From assembly GCA_009763385.1 (NCBI GenBank), contig CM019827.1, positions 118,491,964-118,555,963 of the forward strand: a stretch of 64,000 nucleotides of DNA, written 5' to 3'. This document shows, in pieces, positions 10,657-21,317 of the stretch (its first letter is position 1; every line of letters begins with the position of its first letter). The translations under genes and the position numbers were made by a program. The stretch comes from Coix lacryma-jobi var. lacryma-jobi. Lineage: Eukaryota; Streptophyta; Magnoliopsida; Poales; Poaceae. A model generated the notes under the pieces. It searched no databases, was not told where the DNA came from, and was given only the letters and a program-made list of their open reading frames with translations.

Positions 10657-11315
10657 GCAAGAACCAAGCTTGGGGGAGATCCTCTCCCCCACCAAGGTAA
10701 GTCTTGTATCTTAAGTTATTTACGTTTTAATTAGCTTTCTCATTGTATTTAAAAAAAAAAGAGAAAATACCAAAAATATTTACTTAGTATTCCCCTTAGC
10801 ACATATGTCTCATATGTCTATCTTCCCCATGGAAATGATGACTAGTTGCCTTGCTAATGTTTCTCTAGTGCCTAGTTTACAACTTAGTATTTCTCTAAGT
10901 ATGGATTACTTAGCTCATTTAAACCATCATGAACCTAAAAACTTTGTGGGTTGCAAGTGCTAAAACTAAGTCTAAATTGTTGAGAGACATGATATAGTGA
11001 GACAAGAGCTGCTACAATATTGTTCTAAGCATGATAGATTACCGGAGAATTTATTCTTAAAATGATCAAAAGTAGGATGAAATAAAGAAGGCAACACTTA
11101 TCATATGCCTTGGTGAGGAATCATACACCATTTGAGCGATATGAGAGAACCATATGAGGAACATTAAGTCTTTCTTTTGAAAAATATTGCAAAACCTCCG
11201 TATGAAACTTGCTAAAAACAAGAAAGTTAGTGCTCAAGTCAAACTGTTCTATCTTTCAACCACCTAAGACAAAGGAAAAGCCATAAGCCCCATAGAGTAC
11301 TAAGGTAATATGGGT
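10657..11315 (+). other. AT-rich 3' part of Athila-like element, no gene
   Basis: No coding signal is present. It begins with a purine-rich AAGCTTGGGGGAGA and continues as AT-rich sequence. No LTR could be delimited by eye. Confidence 0.4.
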
Positions 11316-11319
11316 GATT

Positions 11320-11680
11320 TACATAGCTAATTTTTCCATTCAAAGAGAAGAACCTTCCACGTTAAGGAGCTTAAAAAGTCATTTACTCAACAAGCATTTA
11401 TTCTGTAATTCCAGATTAAGAATTCCTGACCCCCCTTGTATTTTTGGTTGGCATAAAATTCCCCATTTGGCCAATCTGTATTTTTTTTTCTTGTGTTGCT
11501 CATTCTGCCAGTAGAACCTTGATCTGAAACGGTCAATCTTCTCTAGAATCCCTTTTGGGATTTAAAAAAAGATAGCATAAACATCGGTAAGCTTGAGAGC
11601 ACCGAGTTCAATAAGATCAAGCGGCCACCTGCAGATAACATTTTCCCTTTCCATCCACTCAACCTTTTTCTATTCTATCT
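11320..11680 (-). pseudogene. L1-type LINE fragment, C-terminal RT / zf-RVT region
   Basis: Reverse-complement translation gives RFYWQNEQHKKKKYRLAKW, then PKIQGGLGILNLELQNKCLL, SKWLFKLLN, which matches the region after the RT domain of plant L1 LINEs (usual form FFWQG...K.YHLVKW...P.D.GGLG.LN). The upstream part has IPKGILEKIDRF and a degraded LISIGGRL-like stretch. One stop and frame drift are present. It is a short relic with no 3' poly(A) tail visible. Confidence 0.75.
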
Positions 11681-12378
11681 TTGTCGAGAGCACCGCGGCA
11701 AACCACGGCCTCGCAAACGGCTCCCCTGCTCCGTTACCTTAGGCTCTCGGCAAAGGCTTGTAATTTTTTTAATAAATTCTTTGTCGAGAACCCTGGCTCT
11801 GGCTCTCGGCAAAGAGGTTCTTTGCCAAGGGCTTTAGGGGGCTCTCGGCAAAGAATATAATTTTTTTTGCTCTCAAATTTTTGTGTGGCCTTGCTATAGT
11901 ATTACAAGCCAAGATTTCAAATTTAGTGTATTTTCCATATATCTTGTTATATTTTACGCATTTTCTTTAATTTCTTGATTTTTCTCGCGGGACGCACGTT
12001 TGAACTGCAGGTGTATGAAATAATGAAACTCAGCAATTCAAAAAATGGAATTCATTCTTCCGAGGGTATTTTGACGCCGTATCCAGGGATAGGCGTGGAA
12101 ACTCGACTGTCTCGTGCACGAGACACAGCGACCAAGTTGCATGAGATTGGATTTAAAATTATTAAAAATACAAACGAAGTCGGAAAATCATGAAAATGGA
12201 CAGGTGACCTTGACATTGCGCGTAGAGGCTATGAAAAAAAAATTAGGAATGTTTGGAGCAAGTGGTGGCGAAAGATGGTTGAAACCCTGAGATCTCTGTA
12301 TTTGATCACATCTTGTTGTCTTCCTCGCAGTCGGCGGCACACGGTGGCCAGCGTTGCGGCACGTTGTAGGCATACGCC

Positions 12379-13073
12379 ATGTCCCACAAGGGCAACGGCA
12401 CGACACCGGAGACCTCATACAACCCCGATGACCCCGTTGACGCGTACACCAACTCAAGCGTCCACACCCGCCTCACTAACTACTCAGAGGCGGCAAGGGC
12501 GGACCATGGGGACGACTTTGATCCCGTCACCGAGGACCTGGACGGGAGCATCGTCGTGAGGGCCGGAGGAGGGAAGAAGCACGTGTGGTACTAGCTTGGC
12601 GACGGTGTCATCGATGCGACCTCCACTCCCACTTTGTCCCAGCTCCGAGCACAGAGCACAAGCGGGAGCGTCCCCATACGCCCACGCCTGTCGCCCCAGC
12701 AGTCGCTGGTCGCCGACCTCGAGGTTATTTATGTTTAACTCGTCGTACATTGATCTTTAAATTTAAATGTTTTCATTGTTCTAACATTCCCTTCGTATTA
12801 TCGCAGGCCCGCCTGGAAAGAGAAAGTCAGCAGCGCCAGAACTTGGAGACGTAGATGTCGTCTCAGATGGAGGCCCAAGCTAAGCAGATGGCGGAGCTCA
12901 TCGCCTTCATGGCCTCCCAGGACATGGCCGTGCCCCAGACGCTCATGGCTCCTCCACCGCCACCGTCGTCTCAGGACGTCGGAGCTACTGCTGTGAGTAT
13001 CGATACCTCAGTGTTTCATTTTTGCATTTGCTCGTCTGACATAGACGTCTTCCTTTTGCAGCCTCCGTCGTAA
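12379..13073 (+). pseudogene. CACTA-encoded Transposase_24/Ptta-like protein fragment
   Basis: Two open pieces (from 12379 and from 12855) and the sequence between them read as the C-terminal half of the CACTA second protein: DAYTNSSVHTR, then GVIDATSTPTLSQLRA and a Gln/Glu-rich coiled segment ARLERESQQRQNLE and EAQAKQMAELIAFM. In-frame stops occur at about 12594 and 12854, and an apparent intron follows near 12730. In intact elements this protein accompanies the transposase; here it is dead. Similarity is judged from memory of the family. Confidence 0.6.
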
Positions 13074-13756
13074 GGTTCGAACAGTCGCCACGCTCCTGGA
13101 TGGAACGCGCCCGCGGATCAACCAGGCGACACTTCTTCTCCCGGGTGGTCACGTTGGCAGTGAGTGTGTTTTTGTTGGGGGCTCTAAGACTTTGGATTCA
13201 AAACTTAGCACCTTGGATTGAACTTCGTCAGATATGTTTCGTGATGTGGAATGTGATATATATGTGATGAATGTGATATGTGTATGTGATAATATCGAAT
13301 AAAAGGAAAATCAGGGCTAATTTTTTTAACCTGTTTGCCGAAAGCAACTCTCGGCAAAGGGGATCTTTGCCGAGTGCTATGGCCAAAGCACTCGGCAAAG
13401 CTGGCGAAATGGGCTGCCAGAACAGCCAATTCCCAGCTATGTCGAGTGCTTTCGCCACAGCACTCGGCAAAGAAATTTTTAAAAAAAAACTCTTTGCCGA
13501 GAGGCTATAATTTGAGCTCTCGGCAATGATTTTTGCTAAAAAAAATAAAAAACCTTTGCTGAGAGCCTGCCAGCCGGCTCTCGGCAAAGAAGCCGTTAAC
13601 GGCAAGCTGCCGTTAACGGTTGCTTCTCTTTGCCAAGAGCCGCACGGGACGCTCGGCAAAGGCTTTGCCGAGAGCCCGACAAATGACTTTCGGCAAAGGT
13701 TCCTTTGTCGAGAGGTTTTTTGCCGAGAGCCATAAAGGCAAAGTGGCGTCTCCAGT

Positions 13757-13931
13757 TAAGGATGCAAGTGGGTACCCAATGGGTATTTTGGGTCCGCTAA
13801 GTATTTACGGTTCAATGTCATTCTAGTTCATTTTTGCACTTTCCTTAAACTACGAAAACACCATCCTAGTTAATTTGAACAATTTTTTGGGTCGACCCAA
13901 TGACCCAAAATATTTTAATCTTGCATCCCTA
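13757..13931. mobile_element. hAT MITE (175 bp) in the CACTA terminal repeat
   Basis: It starts TAAGGATGCAAG and ends CTTGCATCCCTA. It is flanked by a perfect 8-bp target duplication TCTCCAGT (13749-13756 and 13932-13939), the size expected for hAT. Removing it restores the CACTA terminus. A second, reverse-oriented copy is at 57806-57964. Confidence 0.9.
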
Positions 13932-13943
13932 TCTCCAGTAGTG

Positions 13944-14330
13944 CTGGCAGCAGACCTAATATGTACCTAACACGATATCAATTCCAAATCCACGGAGACG
14001 GACGTGATTACGAGGTGCGTCTGCGGTGGTGGCTTATTAATTTTGCACTCCTCTTGTCCTTCGTGTACTATGTGCTACCTCCACTACTTTTAAATTTAAT
14101 TATTATATTCTGTGCACCAATTCATGTGTGAATACACAGCCGTCGCCCGTAGGGCTAGGAGGGAAGGCCGGGGAAGCCAACACGTCGAAAAGCTGGTGCC
14201 CATTCTGATTTGTGACGAGCTGATCGAATAATCCACGTAGGATTCGTGTCCTTGGTGGGAAAAACGAGTACTCCTGCCTACACAGAGGAACAGGTCATAC
14301 GTAGTACTGCATCAGTCTCCTATTGGTTTA
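13944..14330. other. intergenic, no feature seen
   Basis: Unremarkable sequence between the CACTA end and a Tourist MITE. I see no gene or repeat. Confidence 0.5.
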
Positions 14331-14542
14331 GGGGATGTTTGGTTGACGCCACAGATTGCCACACCCATCTGAAGGCGGCCACATAAATTGTTTCAGCTGT
14401 TTGGTTCGCATGCAACTTGCGGCGGCCACAACTTTTAGCGTTCATTTTCTTGCCGCAGCTTAGGCGGCCACTTTCTTCGCCGCAGCTTAGGCAAGGCCGC
14501 CACAGCAGCGTGGCAGACGATGGCCAGGAGCCAAACATCCCC
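14331..14542. mobile_element. Tourist-like MITE (212 bp)
   Basis: Terminal repeats GGGGATGTTTGG and CCAAACATCCCC, with target duplication TTA at 14328-14330 and 14543-14545, fit the PIF/Harbinger superfamily. The interior is rich in GGCGGCCAC. Confidence 0.85.
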
Positions 14543-14728
14543 TTACAAACAAATGTCGGAGAGGCGGATAAAAACGAGGATATCATGGAAATTAGTGAAA
14601 ACGGGTTGAAGTTGTAGCCAAATATAATTTTTCTAAATTACCAGTAGATATATTTAGCGGAGCCCGGCCGGAGGTCATCAATAGAAAGAAAAAATCGCTG
14701 CTGAAAATCGACGTAAATTTTGGACTAC

Positions 14729-15124
14729 GGGGGTGTTTGGGTTTCCCCCCCTAGAGTTTAGCCACTAAACACTACTGGAAACTTGAAATTCCCTCACGGT
14801 GCACTACCGTCAGGGAAAATAAAAATATCGTCATGAAAATGTACGTATTGTCATAAAAAATAAAAATATCACCATGAAATTTCTTACGGTGCACTTACCG
14901 TTAGGGAAAATTAAAATACCGTCAGGGCTAGCTCGACAGGGTAATTCTAGTTTTCACTAACGTTGGTCAGGGAATTTCAAGTTTCCAGTAGTGAAAGTTT
15001 AGTCACTTTTAGTCACTAAAGTTCCAAACACTCCCACTAAAAGTCATTTTTAACACTACAACTCTAGTGACCTCCACTAAACTTTAGCGGCTAAACTCTA
15101 GGGAGTGGGAACCAAAACACCCCC
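14729..15124. mobile_element. MITE (396 bp) hosting a nested CACTA MITE
   Basis: Imperfect terminal repeats GGGGGTGTTTGG / CCAAAACACCCCC continue inward with CTAGAGTTTAGC on both sides. A 3-bp direct repeat TAC flanks it (14726-14728, 15125-15127). Its middle is interrupted by the insertion at 14770-14993. Confidence 0.75.
14770..14993. mobile_element. CACTA-type MITE (224 bp), nested
   Basis: It starts CACTACTGGAAACTTGAAAT and ends with the complement, flanked by the 3-bp target duplication AAA (14767-14769, 14994-14996), as expected for CACTA. Confidence 0.85.
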
Positions 15125-15496
15125 TACCTGAGAAAGTGGCAGGGCCTGCCGACCCCGGTTAGTGCCTCACCCACATGTACCCCGCCTGCGGGCCCACTGA
15201 ACTCTGGACTCTGGACTCTGGAACGAACGAACCGGCCGATCGAGAGCACTCACTACCACCGATCCGATCGATCGAGAGCTAATAAGCTACTAGCTAGCTA
15301 CTTGTTGCAGAATATACTCCTGCCTGCTCTGCCTGCAGCTGCAGGAGTTAAGTAACACGTACGGGTCAGTGGTAGTGGTAGTACGTACACTGTATAGGAC
15401 GTACGACGTACTACATGCATGGTGGAGTAATCTCGATCGGACGGTTTGCAGCTAGCTAGATGCCCGCTCGATCGATCATGCATATCGTCGTCGGCC

Positions 15497-15504
15497 TATA
15501 AATA
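15497..15504 (+). promoter_or_regulatory. TATA box of the SLAC1-like gene
   Basis: TATAAATA lies 170 bp before the ATG at 15675. A GA-rich tract follows in the likely leader. Confidence 0.7.
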
Positions 15505-15674
15505 CCGATCGATGATCGAGATAACCACCAAACCCCTGCAGCCTGCAGGCCTGGCCGGTAGAGAGAGAGAGAGAGAGGGGTACGTACTATATATAGCCGC
15601 AAGAACCAATAATTAAGCATCATCGATCGATAGATCCTCTTCCTTACATAATCAAGCAGAGACGATCGAGGACG

Positions 15675-17612
15675 ATGGAATTATTGGTGGAAACAACGCC
15701 CACCGCATCATCATCCTCTGATGTTAATAAACCCCACGACCACGAGGACGGCGGCAGCAGTAGCAAGACTACAGCTGCGGCAGGCAGCAGCAAGGCCAAG
15801 CAGAAGCAGGGCGCCACCACCAGCAAATGCCCCCAGTTCCGGCGGCGGTGGGACATGCTGACGCGTTTCCACGCCGGCTACTTCCGCATCAGCCTGGCGC
15901 TCAGCGGGCAGGCGCTGCTGTGGCGCACGCTCATCAGCGACCAGCAGCAGCAGCAGGCCGGAACTGGGGCTCTGCTGCCCCTGGTGGCGGTGGAGGTCGG
16001 TCTCCTGCGCCGGTCGCTGCCCTCCGTGGCCTTCCTCCTCCTCTGGTCGCTGGCGCTGCTCGCCCTGCTCGCGCTCGCCGCGCTCTACGCCGCGCGCTGC
16101 CTGCTCCGCTTCCCCGCCGTGCGCGCCGAGTTCCGCCACCACGTCGCCATGAACTACCTGTTCGCGCCCTGGATCTCCTGCCTGCTGCTCCTGCAGTCCG
16201 CTCCCTTCCTCTTCCTGCGCCCCACCGCGCCGCCCTACCGCCTGCTGTGGTGGGCCTTCGCGCTGCCCATCCTCGCGCTCGACGTCAAGATCTACGGCCA
16301 GTGGTTCACGCGCGGCAGGAAGTTCCTCTCCATGGTGGCCAACCCGGCCAGCCACATCACCGTCATCGGCAACCTCGTCACCGCCAGGGCCGCCGCCAGG
16401 ATGGGCTGGCACGAGGCCGCCGTCGCCATCTTCGCCGTCGGAGCCGCGCACTACCTCGTCCTCTTCGTCACCCTCTACCAGAGGTTCCTCGGATCAGACT
16501 CGCTGCCGGCCATGCTGCGTCCGGTCTTCTTCCTCTTCTTCGCCGCGCCAAGCATGGCGTCGCTCGCATGGGACGCCATAGCAGCCTCCTTCGACACATG
16601 CTGCAAGATGCTCTTCTTCCTCTCCCTCTTCCTCTTCGCGTCACTCGTAAGTCGTCGTCGTTTAATTGTTTCTGCGCTCTCTCTCTCTCTTCTCTTGTTT
16701 TAATTAATTTTATTTGTTTGTGCCTGCTTATTACTCAACTCAATGCATGATGCATCATACTTACAGTAGTAATTTTTGCTTGAAAGTAAAAACAAGCAAG
16801 TGCTAGGTACGTAGTGCATATATGCACTAGACCACTTATACTAGATAGATAGATAGATAGATAGATATAATTTTTATTCTCGTTAGTGATGGTGGGCGCG
16901 GCCGGAGACAAATTAAAGATACCTTGTCCTCTCCGATCCTCTTAGGATAGGATATGAATATATGATCGATCTCTATGGCCCGTGGGAGAAGGGAATGTAC
17001 GTGTGGGAATAGACGAGGCGACGATGCATCGTTCCTTTCCGCCCTCTCCCTACGTACTGTACAAGCTAAAGCACAAGGCCGGAGCGCGGCCACTCTCATC
17101 ATGCATTGCACGTTGGAATTATATTATTGGAGGATCATATACGTATATATATTATATATATATATATATATTTGCATATGTATATATAAGTAGTGGTAGT
17201 GCATACAGCTAGCTGACTCATTGCCAACGTACTACACTTTTGCTCTCTCTATAGTCTATATATTTCACTGATGATGATGAGTATGAACTTCACTGACGTA
17301 CAATCGATATAATAATGCATATGCATGCAGGTTTCGCGACCGACGTTGTTCAAGCGTGCGATGCGTCGCTTCAGCGTGGCGTGGTGGGCCTACTCGTTCC
17401 CGCTGACGCTGCTGGCGCTGGCGTCCGCCGAGTACGCGCGGGAGGTGCGGCAGGCGGCGGCCAACGCGCTGATGCTGGCGCTCGCCGTGCTGTCCGTGGC
17501 CGTCACCCTCGCCCTCATGCTCTTCACCGCCCTGCGCACCGCCGACCTGCTGCCGCGCGACGACCCCTTCGACTGCTGCACGCAGCTGCCCCAGCTGCTG
17601 CTCGATCGTTAA
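15675..17612 (+). CDS. S-type anion channel, SLAC1/SLAH family
   Basis: Two exons: 15675-16646 and 17331-17612. The intron (GTAAGT...GCAG) joins FASL to VSRPTLFKR, and the product is 417 residues. SLAC1-family proteins are plasma-membrane channels with ten helices that release nitrate or chloride, as in guard cells or root xylem loading. The sequence shows the family start RFHAGYFRISLALSGQALLW (about 64-83), NYLFAPWISC (160-169), the conserved NPASHITVIGNL (223-234) and RPVFFLFFAAPSMASLAW (282-299), then WWAYSFPLT near 343. The N-terminus is short (about 55 residues, Ser/His-rich), unlike the long regulatory N-tail of SLAC1 itself, so SLAH1/SLAH4-type is more likely. The 684-bp intron has GATA and TA microsatellites. 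Exon 1 is extremely GC rich, which produces spurious long frames on both strands. Confidence 0.93.
16842..16867. repeat. (GATA)n microsatellite in the SLAC1-like intron
   Basis: About six tandem GATA units. Confidence 0.9.
17137..17185. repeat. (TA)n-rich tract in the SLAC1-like intron
   Basis: Alternating TA for most of about 50 bp. Confidence 0.85.
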
Positions 17613-18206
17613 TTATATGCATGCATGGGTATTATATATATATATCATATCATTCGTCAGTGTATATATACACACACGTGTTGTTTGCTTCTTAAGCAGC
17701 AACGCAAATATAAAATAGTACGTGGAAAGTATATGTAGTTCAAATTATCTCCCGCCGGTAATAAAAGTAGTTTTTGTTTTTTGTTACCTGTCTTCTTATC
17801 TGAGATACAATCAAATTAAACAGCACCGTAGTGCGTGTCTGTATATATGTAAGCGTATAGTATGTGTGTAGATAGATAGATTATTATTCATACATACTAC
17901 TTACTCTGTTTTAAATTATAAACCAGTGTTTTTCCTTTTAATTTCTAGAGGTTAGTTACACGTACATATATGGATCGATTGAGATGGATACAAGGAGACA
18001 CACAAACGTTTCTATTGGTGCTTTTGACTTTTATTATGCATATACACGTTTTTTTTGTTATTTGAAACAGAAATGAAGTATATCCTACTCCATACTTGTA
18101 AACGTCACTTTTAAAGTATGAACCTAAGTGAGCTTTCTCTACTGTTGCTCACTCTCCCTTACTCTTGCACGCATTGAGTTACGGATAAGGCCGGGTTGCG
18201 GAGCAC
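17613..18206. other. 3' flank of the SLAC1-like gene, no gene seen
   Basis: AT-rich downstream sequence. A Stowaway-like half (TACTCTGTTTTAAATTATAA) is near 17901-17921. No coding signal is present. Confidence 0.5.
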
Positions 18207-18850
18207 CAGGGGCGGAGCTAAGGGGGGCAGCAGGGGCCACCCCACCCACACACACACACGTTGCAGAAATTTTTTAACCCCCCTACTGTAATTGGGTGAT
18301 TATTGTTTGATTTTACTAATTTATTTACTTATGCATCCGACTATTTTATTGTGGCCTAGTACTACTTGTGAGGCTTAGGCCATGGGCAATTGGGCCATCT
18401 ATGCATACACCGTAACACAGCTCACCAGCTCGGTACTAGTACTTCGTGAAGTCACGGGAAATTGGGAGACCGAGCGGCACCATCCTTCGCCGCTGTCGCC
18501 CTTGCCACGAGTCCTCATCTTTTTTCCCCCAATTTAGAAATCCCTAACCCTCGTGGCTACAGCGGCACAGGGCAATCGACCAGGCGTCGTGAGCCACAGA
18601 GTTCCAAACTGGTAGGCAGCAGCGGCACTGCGGCAGCTGATCGGCCAGGAGTCCAGGGCTCCAGCCTCCACGAGTCCAGGAGGCAATCAGGCAAGGCCAC
18701 GAATACAGAATACCTAGTCAGCACTGAGAAATTGATCAAGGTAACTTAGCAATACTTTGTAAAATGATCATGATTATTTTGTTGATGTTCATGAGTATTT
18801 TCGTTTATTCTAAATTGGAAGTATGCGACAATTTTTTTTGAAGGATAATC

Positions 18851-20192
18851 ATGGTACTCAAAAAGAGGACACTAGATTCTTTTTTCAAGATGTCTGTTAG
18901 TGCTACTTGTTCTGACGAGGACTTGGAAGATGAAAGTGCTAATTGGCTAGCTGCACAACAAGAAGAGGATGGAACAGATGAAGAGGTACCAGAGGAGACT
19001 CCAAGGCAAACAACACCTAAAGTTCAGACAGTGAATTGTGAAGCTATATGTGTTTTAATGGTAGAGCGTGATCCAAGCCTACGTTGTCAAATTTGGGATT
19101 ATCCTTCTGATAAACAAGACCAAGTTATTAGAGCCTACATGAAGCACGGTCCATACCAATTTATTACAGATGTATACCCTCTTTCAGGTTCGAAGAAACA
19201 TATATCCACGCAGATTTCAGTCTAGTTGGTTCAAATCTTTTCCTTGGTTAGAGTATTCACCGACAAAAGATGCTGCCTTTTGCTTTCCATGCTTCCTGTT
19301 TTCAAGGAAACCAGTTGGAAAAATAGGATCTGATACATTCACAGTGACAGGATTTAGAAATTGGAAGAAAGTAAATGTTGGATCAAATTGTTCCTTCTTG
19401 ACTCACATGGGAAAAGATTGTGGTTCGGCTCATAAATACAATGTTCAGTGTTATAAGAATTTGAAGAATCAGCAATATCGTATTGAACATGTAGTGGAGA
19501 AGCAAACAAATGAAGATATTAGGAAGAATAGACTTCGTCTTAGAACATCAATTGATGCAGTCCGATGGTTAGCGTTCCAGGCTTGTGCTTTCAGAGGACA
19601 TGATGAATCTATTGACTCAAAAAACAAAGGTAATTTTCTTGAGATGGTAAAACTACTAGCTTCTTATGATGATGAGGTAAAGGTTGTGGTACTGGATAAT
19701 GCTCCACTGAACGCTAAATACACATCGCCACAGATTCAGAAAGAAATATTGGACCTTATGGCTAGTAATGTGCAAACAACCATTTGTAATGAAATAGGTG
19801 ATGCTAAATTTTGCTTGATTGTTGATGAATCAAGAGATGAGTCTAGAAAAGAACAAATGACAGATGTTCTTCGTTTTGTTGACAAAGAACGCTTTGTCCG
19901 AGAATGATTTCTTGTGCATGTTCATGATACAAACTCTGCAACCCTAAAAGAAGAAATATGCTCTGTTTTATCTGCCCATAATTTGGATGTCCAAAATATT
20001 CGTGGGCAAGGTTATTATGGTGCTAGTAACATGAGAGGAGAGTGGAATGGACTACAAGCAAAGTTCATGGAAGACTGTCCTTATGCATATTATGTCCATT
20101 GTTTTGTCCATCAATTACAGTTAGCTCTTGTTGCTGCATCCAAAGAAGTAACTGAGGTTCATAATTTTTTTTGAACATCTTGCTCTTGTTGT
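18851..20192 (+). pseudogene. hAT transposase with TTF zinc-finger and DUF4371 regions, broken
   Basis: The first frame opens MVLKKRTLDSFFK and runs to about 19185. A frame change follows and then RRFQSSWFKSFPWLEYSPTKDAAFCFPCFLFS, the TTF-type finger of this hAT clade. The DUF4371 part includes FCLIVDESRDESRKEQM and VRGQGY-like IRGQGYYGASNMRGEW, then a YYVHCFVHQLQLALVAAS block. One in-frame TGA is at 19905-19907. The protein is cut at 20192 by the LTR element and continues after 26357 with NTVVSSTKRNDD. The C-terminal dimerisation domain is absent, so it is inactive. Confidence 0.85.
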
Positions 20193-20328
20193 TGTTGGGG
20201 GAAGCGTATTTGGGTCAACTCTCCCGAAAAGGCCCAATATATGTCACCTGTATAATAGAGGACAAGAGGAGGAAGAGAATGGGGCACTTCTAATCTTTCT
20301 ATCTGTTCGGGGGCCTTCTTCCCCAACA
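20193..20328 (+). repeat. 5' LTR (136 bp)
   Basis: TGTTGGGGGAAGCG...CTTCCCCAACA. It lacks two short blocks present in the 3' LTR. A TATAATAG lies near 20253. Confidence 0.9.
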
Positions 20329-20329
20329 T

Positions 20330-20346
20330 TGGCGCCCACCGTGGGG
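20330..20346 (+). other. primer-binding site
   Basis: TGGCGCCCACCGTGGGG begins one base after the LTR. This form is common in grass Ty3/gypsy elements of the Tat type. Confidence 0.75.
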
Positions 20347-20934
20347 CCCGACGCAAGCCCGCCGCGCTCTTCCTCCACATCCGCCTCCGCGCGCCGCCTT
20401 CCCCCGCTCGCGCCGTTGTCCTCCCTCGGCCGCTCCATCGGCCGCTCGCTCCGCCGGGACCAGAACCAGATCCACTCCTTCCCCACGCCGCCCGCCGCCG
20501 CCGCGCGTTTCCTCCTCGACGCGCGCCGCCGCCACCAGTGCTTGGGCCCGCCCACGCCGCTCGCTCGCCCTCCAAATCCCAAATCCCACCACCGGCCACC
20601 ACCCCATTCCATCTCAGCTCCATCCATCGCCGGCCGGACCCATCCATTTCTTGCCCGCAAGTCTGCTGCAACCACCCCCCTCCGCCCGCAGCCGCAGATC
20701 GAGAGAAGCCGCCGAGAACATGGCAGCGACGGCAGCCCAGCAGCAGCCCAAGCACCTGGCGTGCCTGCGCGCGGCCAGATTGGTGCAGGATCCGTCCGGT
20801 GCTCCGGTGTCCAGGGACAAGGAAGCTTCGGTGCTGATAAGCAGGCTGCCTCACTGGAACAACCAGCCGGAGAGCTACCTGGCGTGCCTGCGCGCTCTCC
20901 CCATCCCCCGCCCCCGCCTCCGCCGCGCCGCCGC
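20347..20934 (+). other. GC-rich leader, possible third captured segment
   Basis: The frame is GC-rich and host-like but unrecognised. The stretch 20720-20905 opens with an ATG and reads MAATAAQQQPKHLACLRAAR, later NQPESYLACLRAL. The 19-bp sequence ACCTGGCGTGCCTGCGCGC occurs twice (20754-20772 and 20877-20895), a direct repeat that could mark a join. I cannot name a parent gene. Confidence 0.4.
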
Positions 20935-21315
20935 TCGACTCGCTGGCCGACGAGCTGCTCTTCCTGGTCCTGGACCGCGTGGCCCAGGCCAACCCGCGGG
21001 CGCTCAAGTCCTTCGCGCACGGCCTCCCGCGCCTGCCACGCCGCGGAGTCCCGGCACCGCCGGACGCTCCGCGCGGACCTGCTCCACGCCGCGCTGGCGC
21101 GGAACCCGTGCGCGTCCCGCCTCGACCTCTCCCTCTGCGCGCGCGTCCCCGACGCCGCCCTCGCCTCCGCCGTCGCCTCCGGTTCCTCCCTCCGCGCCGT
21201 CGACCTCTCCCGCTCCCGCGGGTTCGGCGCCGCGGCCGTCGCGGCGCTCGCCGCGTCGTGCCCGGGCCTCGCCGACCTCGACCTCTCCAATGGGGTCGAC
21301 CTCCGGAGCGCCTTC
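20935..21315 (+). pseudogene. captured F-box/LRR gene fragment
   Basis: The translation SLADELLFLVLDRVAQANPR is an F-box start. After one frameshift near 21010 it continues SRACHAAESRHRRTLRADLL and then leucine-rich units: SRLDLSLCARVPDAALASAV, SLRAVDLSRSRGFGAAAVAAL, GLADLDLSNGVDLRSA. These are plant F-box/LRR (RNI-like) repeats; the full proteins act as substrate receptors of SCF ubiquitin ligases. Only the first few repeats are present before the sequence switches to another gene. With the frameshift and truncation it cannot make the normal protein. Confidence 0.75.
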
Positions 21316-21317
21316 GA

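Larger units (their letters stand above)
6989..11315 (+). mobile_element. Athila-like Ty3/gypsy element lacking RT and integrase
   Basis: A plus-oriented gag (6989-7987) and aspartic protease (8027-8782) are followed by 1 kb of non-coding DNA and then an accessory reading frame (9826-10656). No reverse transcriptase, RNase H or integrase motif is found. The 5' side is cut off by the copia insertion at 6988, with the remainder expected left of the window. The 3' end is not clear; AT-rich sequence to about 11315 resembles an element 3' region, and a LINE fragment follows. With gag, protease and an extra ORF but no pol, this looks like a non-autonomous derivative. A large deletion of a standard element is the alternative. 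Confidence 0.65.
11690..13943. mobile_element. CACTA (En/Spm) element relic, left end missing
   Basis: Both ends carry many copies of the subterminal motif CTTTGCCGAGAG or its complement CTCTCGGCAAAG (11690-11860 and 13330-13740), the hallmark of a large grass CACTA group. The right terminus is ...TCTCCAGTAGTG ending at 13943, the complement of CACTACTGG. No CACTA terminus is seen at the left, where LINE sequence adjoins. The interior has a decayed transposase-associated gene. The right terminal repeat is split by a hAT MITE (13757-13931). Confidence 0.8.

Noticed and set aside
12188..12750. Minus-strand frames in the CACTA interior
   Set aside because: Shadows of the decayed plus-strand CACTA protein.
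15711..16451. Long minus-strand open frame opposite the channel exon
   Set aside because: It is a shadow of the GC-rich SLAC1-like exon; composition is low-complexity E/G/Q and no domain is present.
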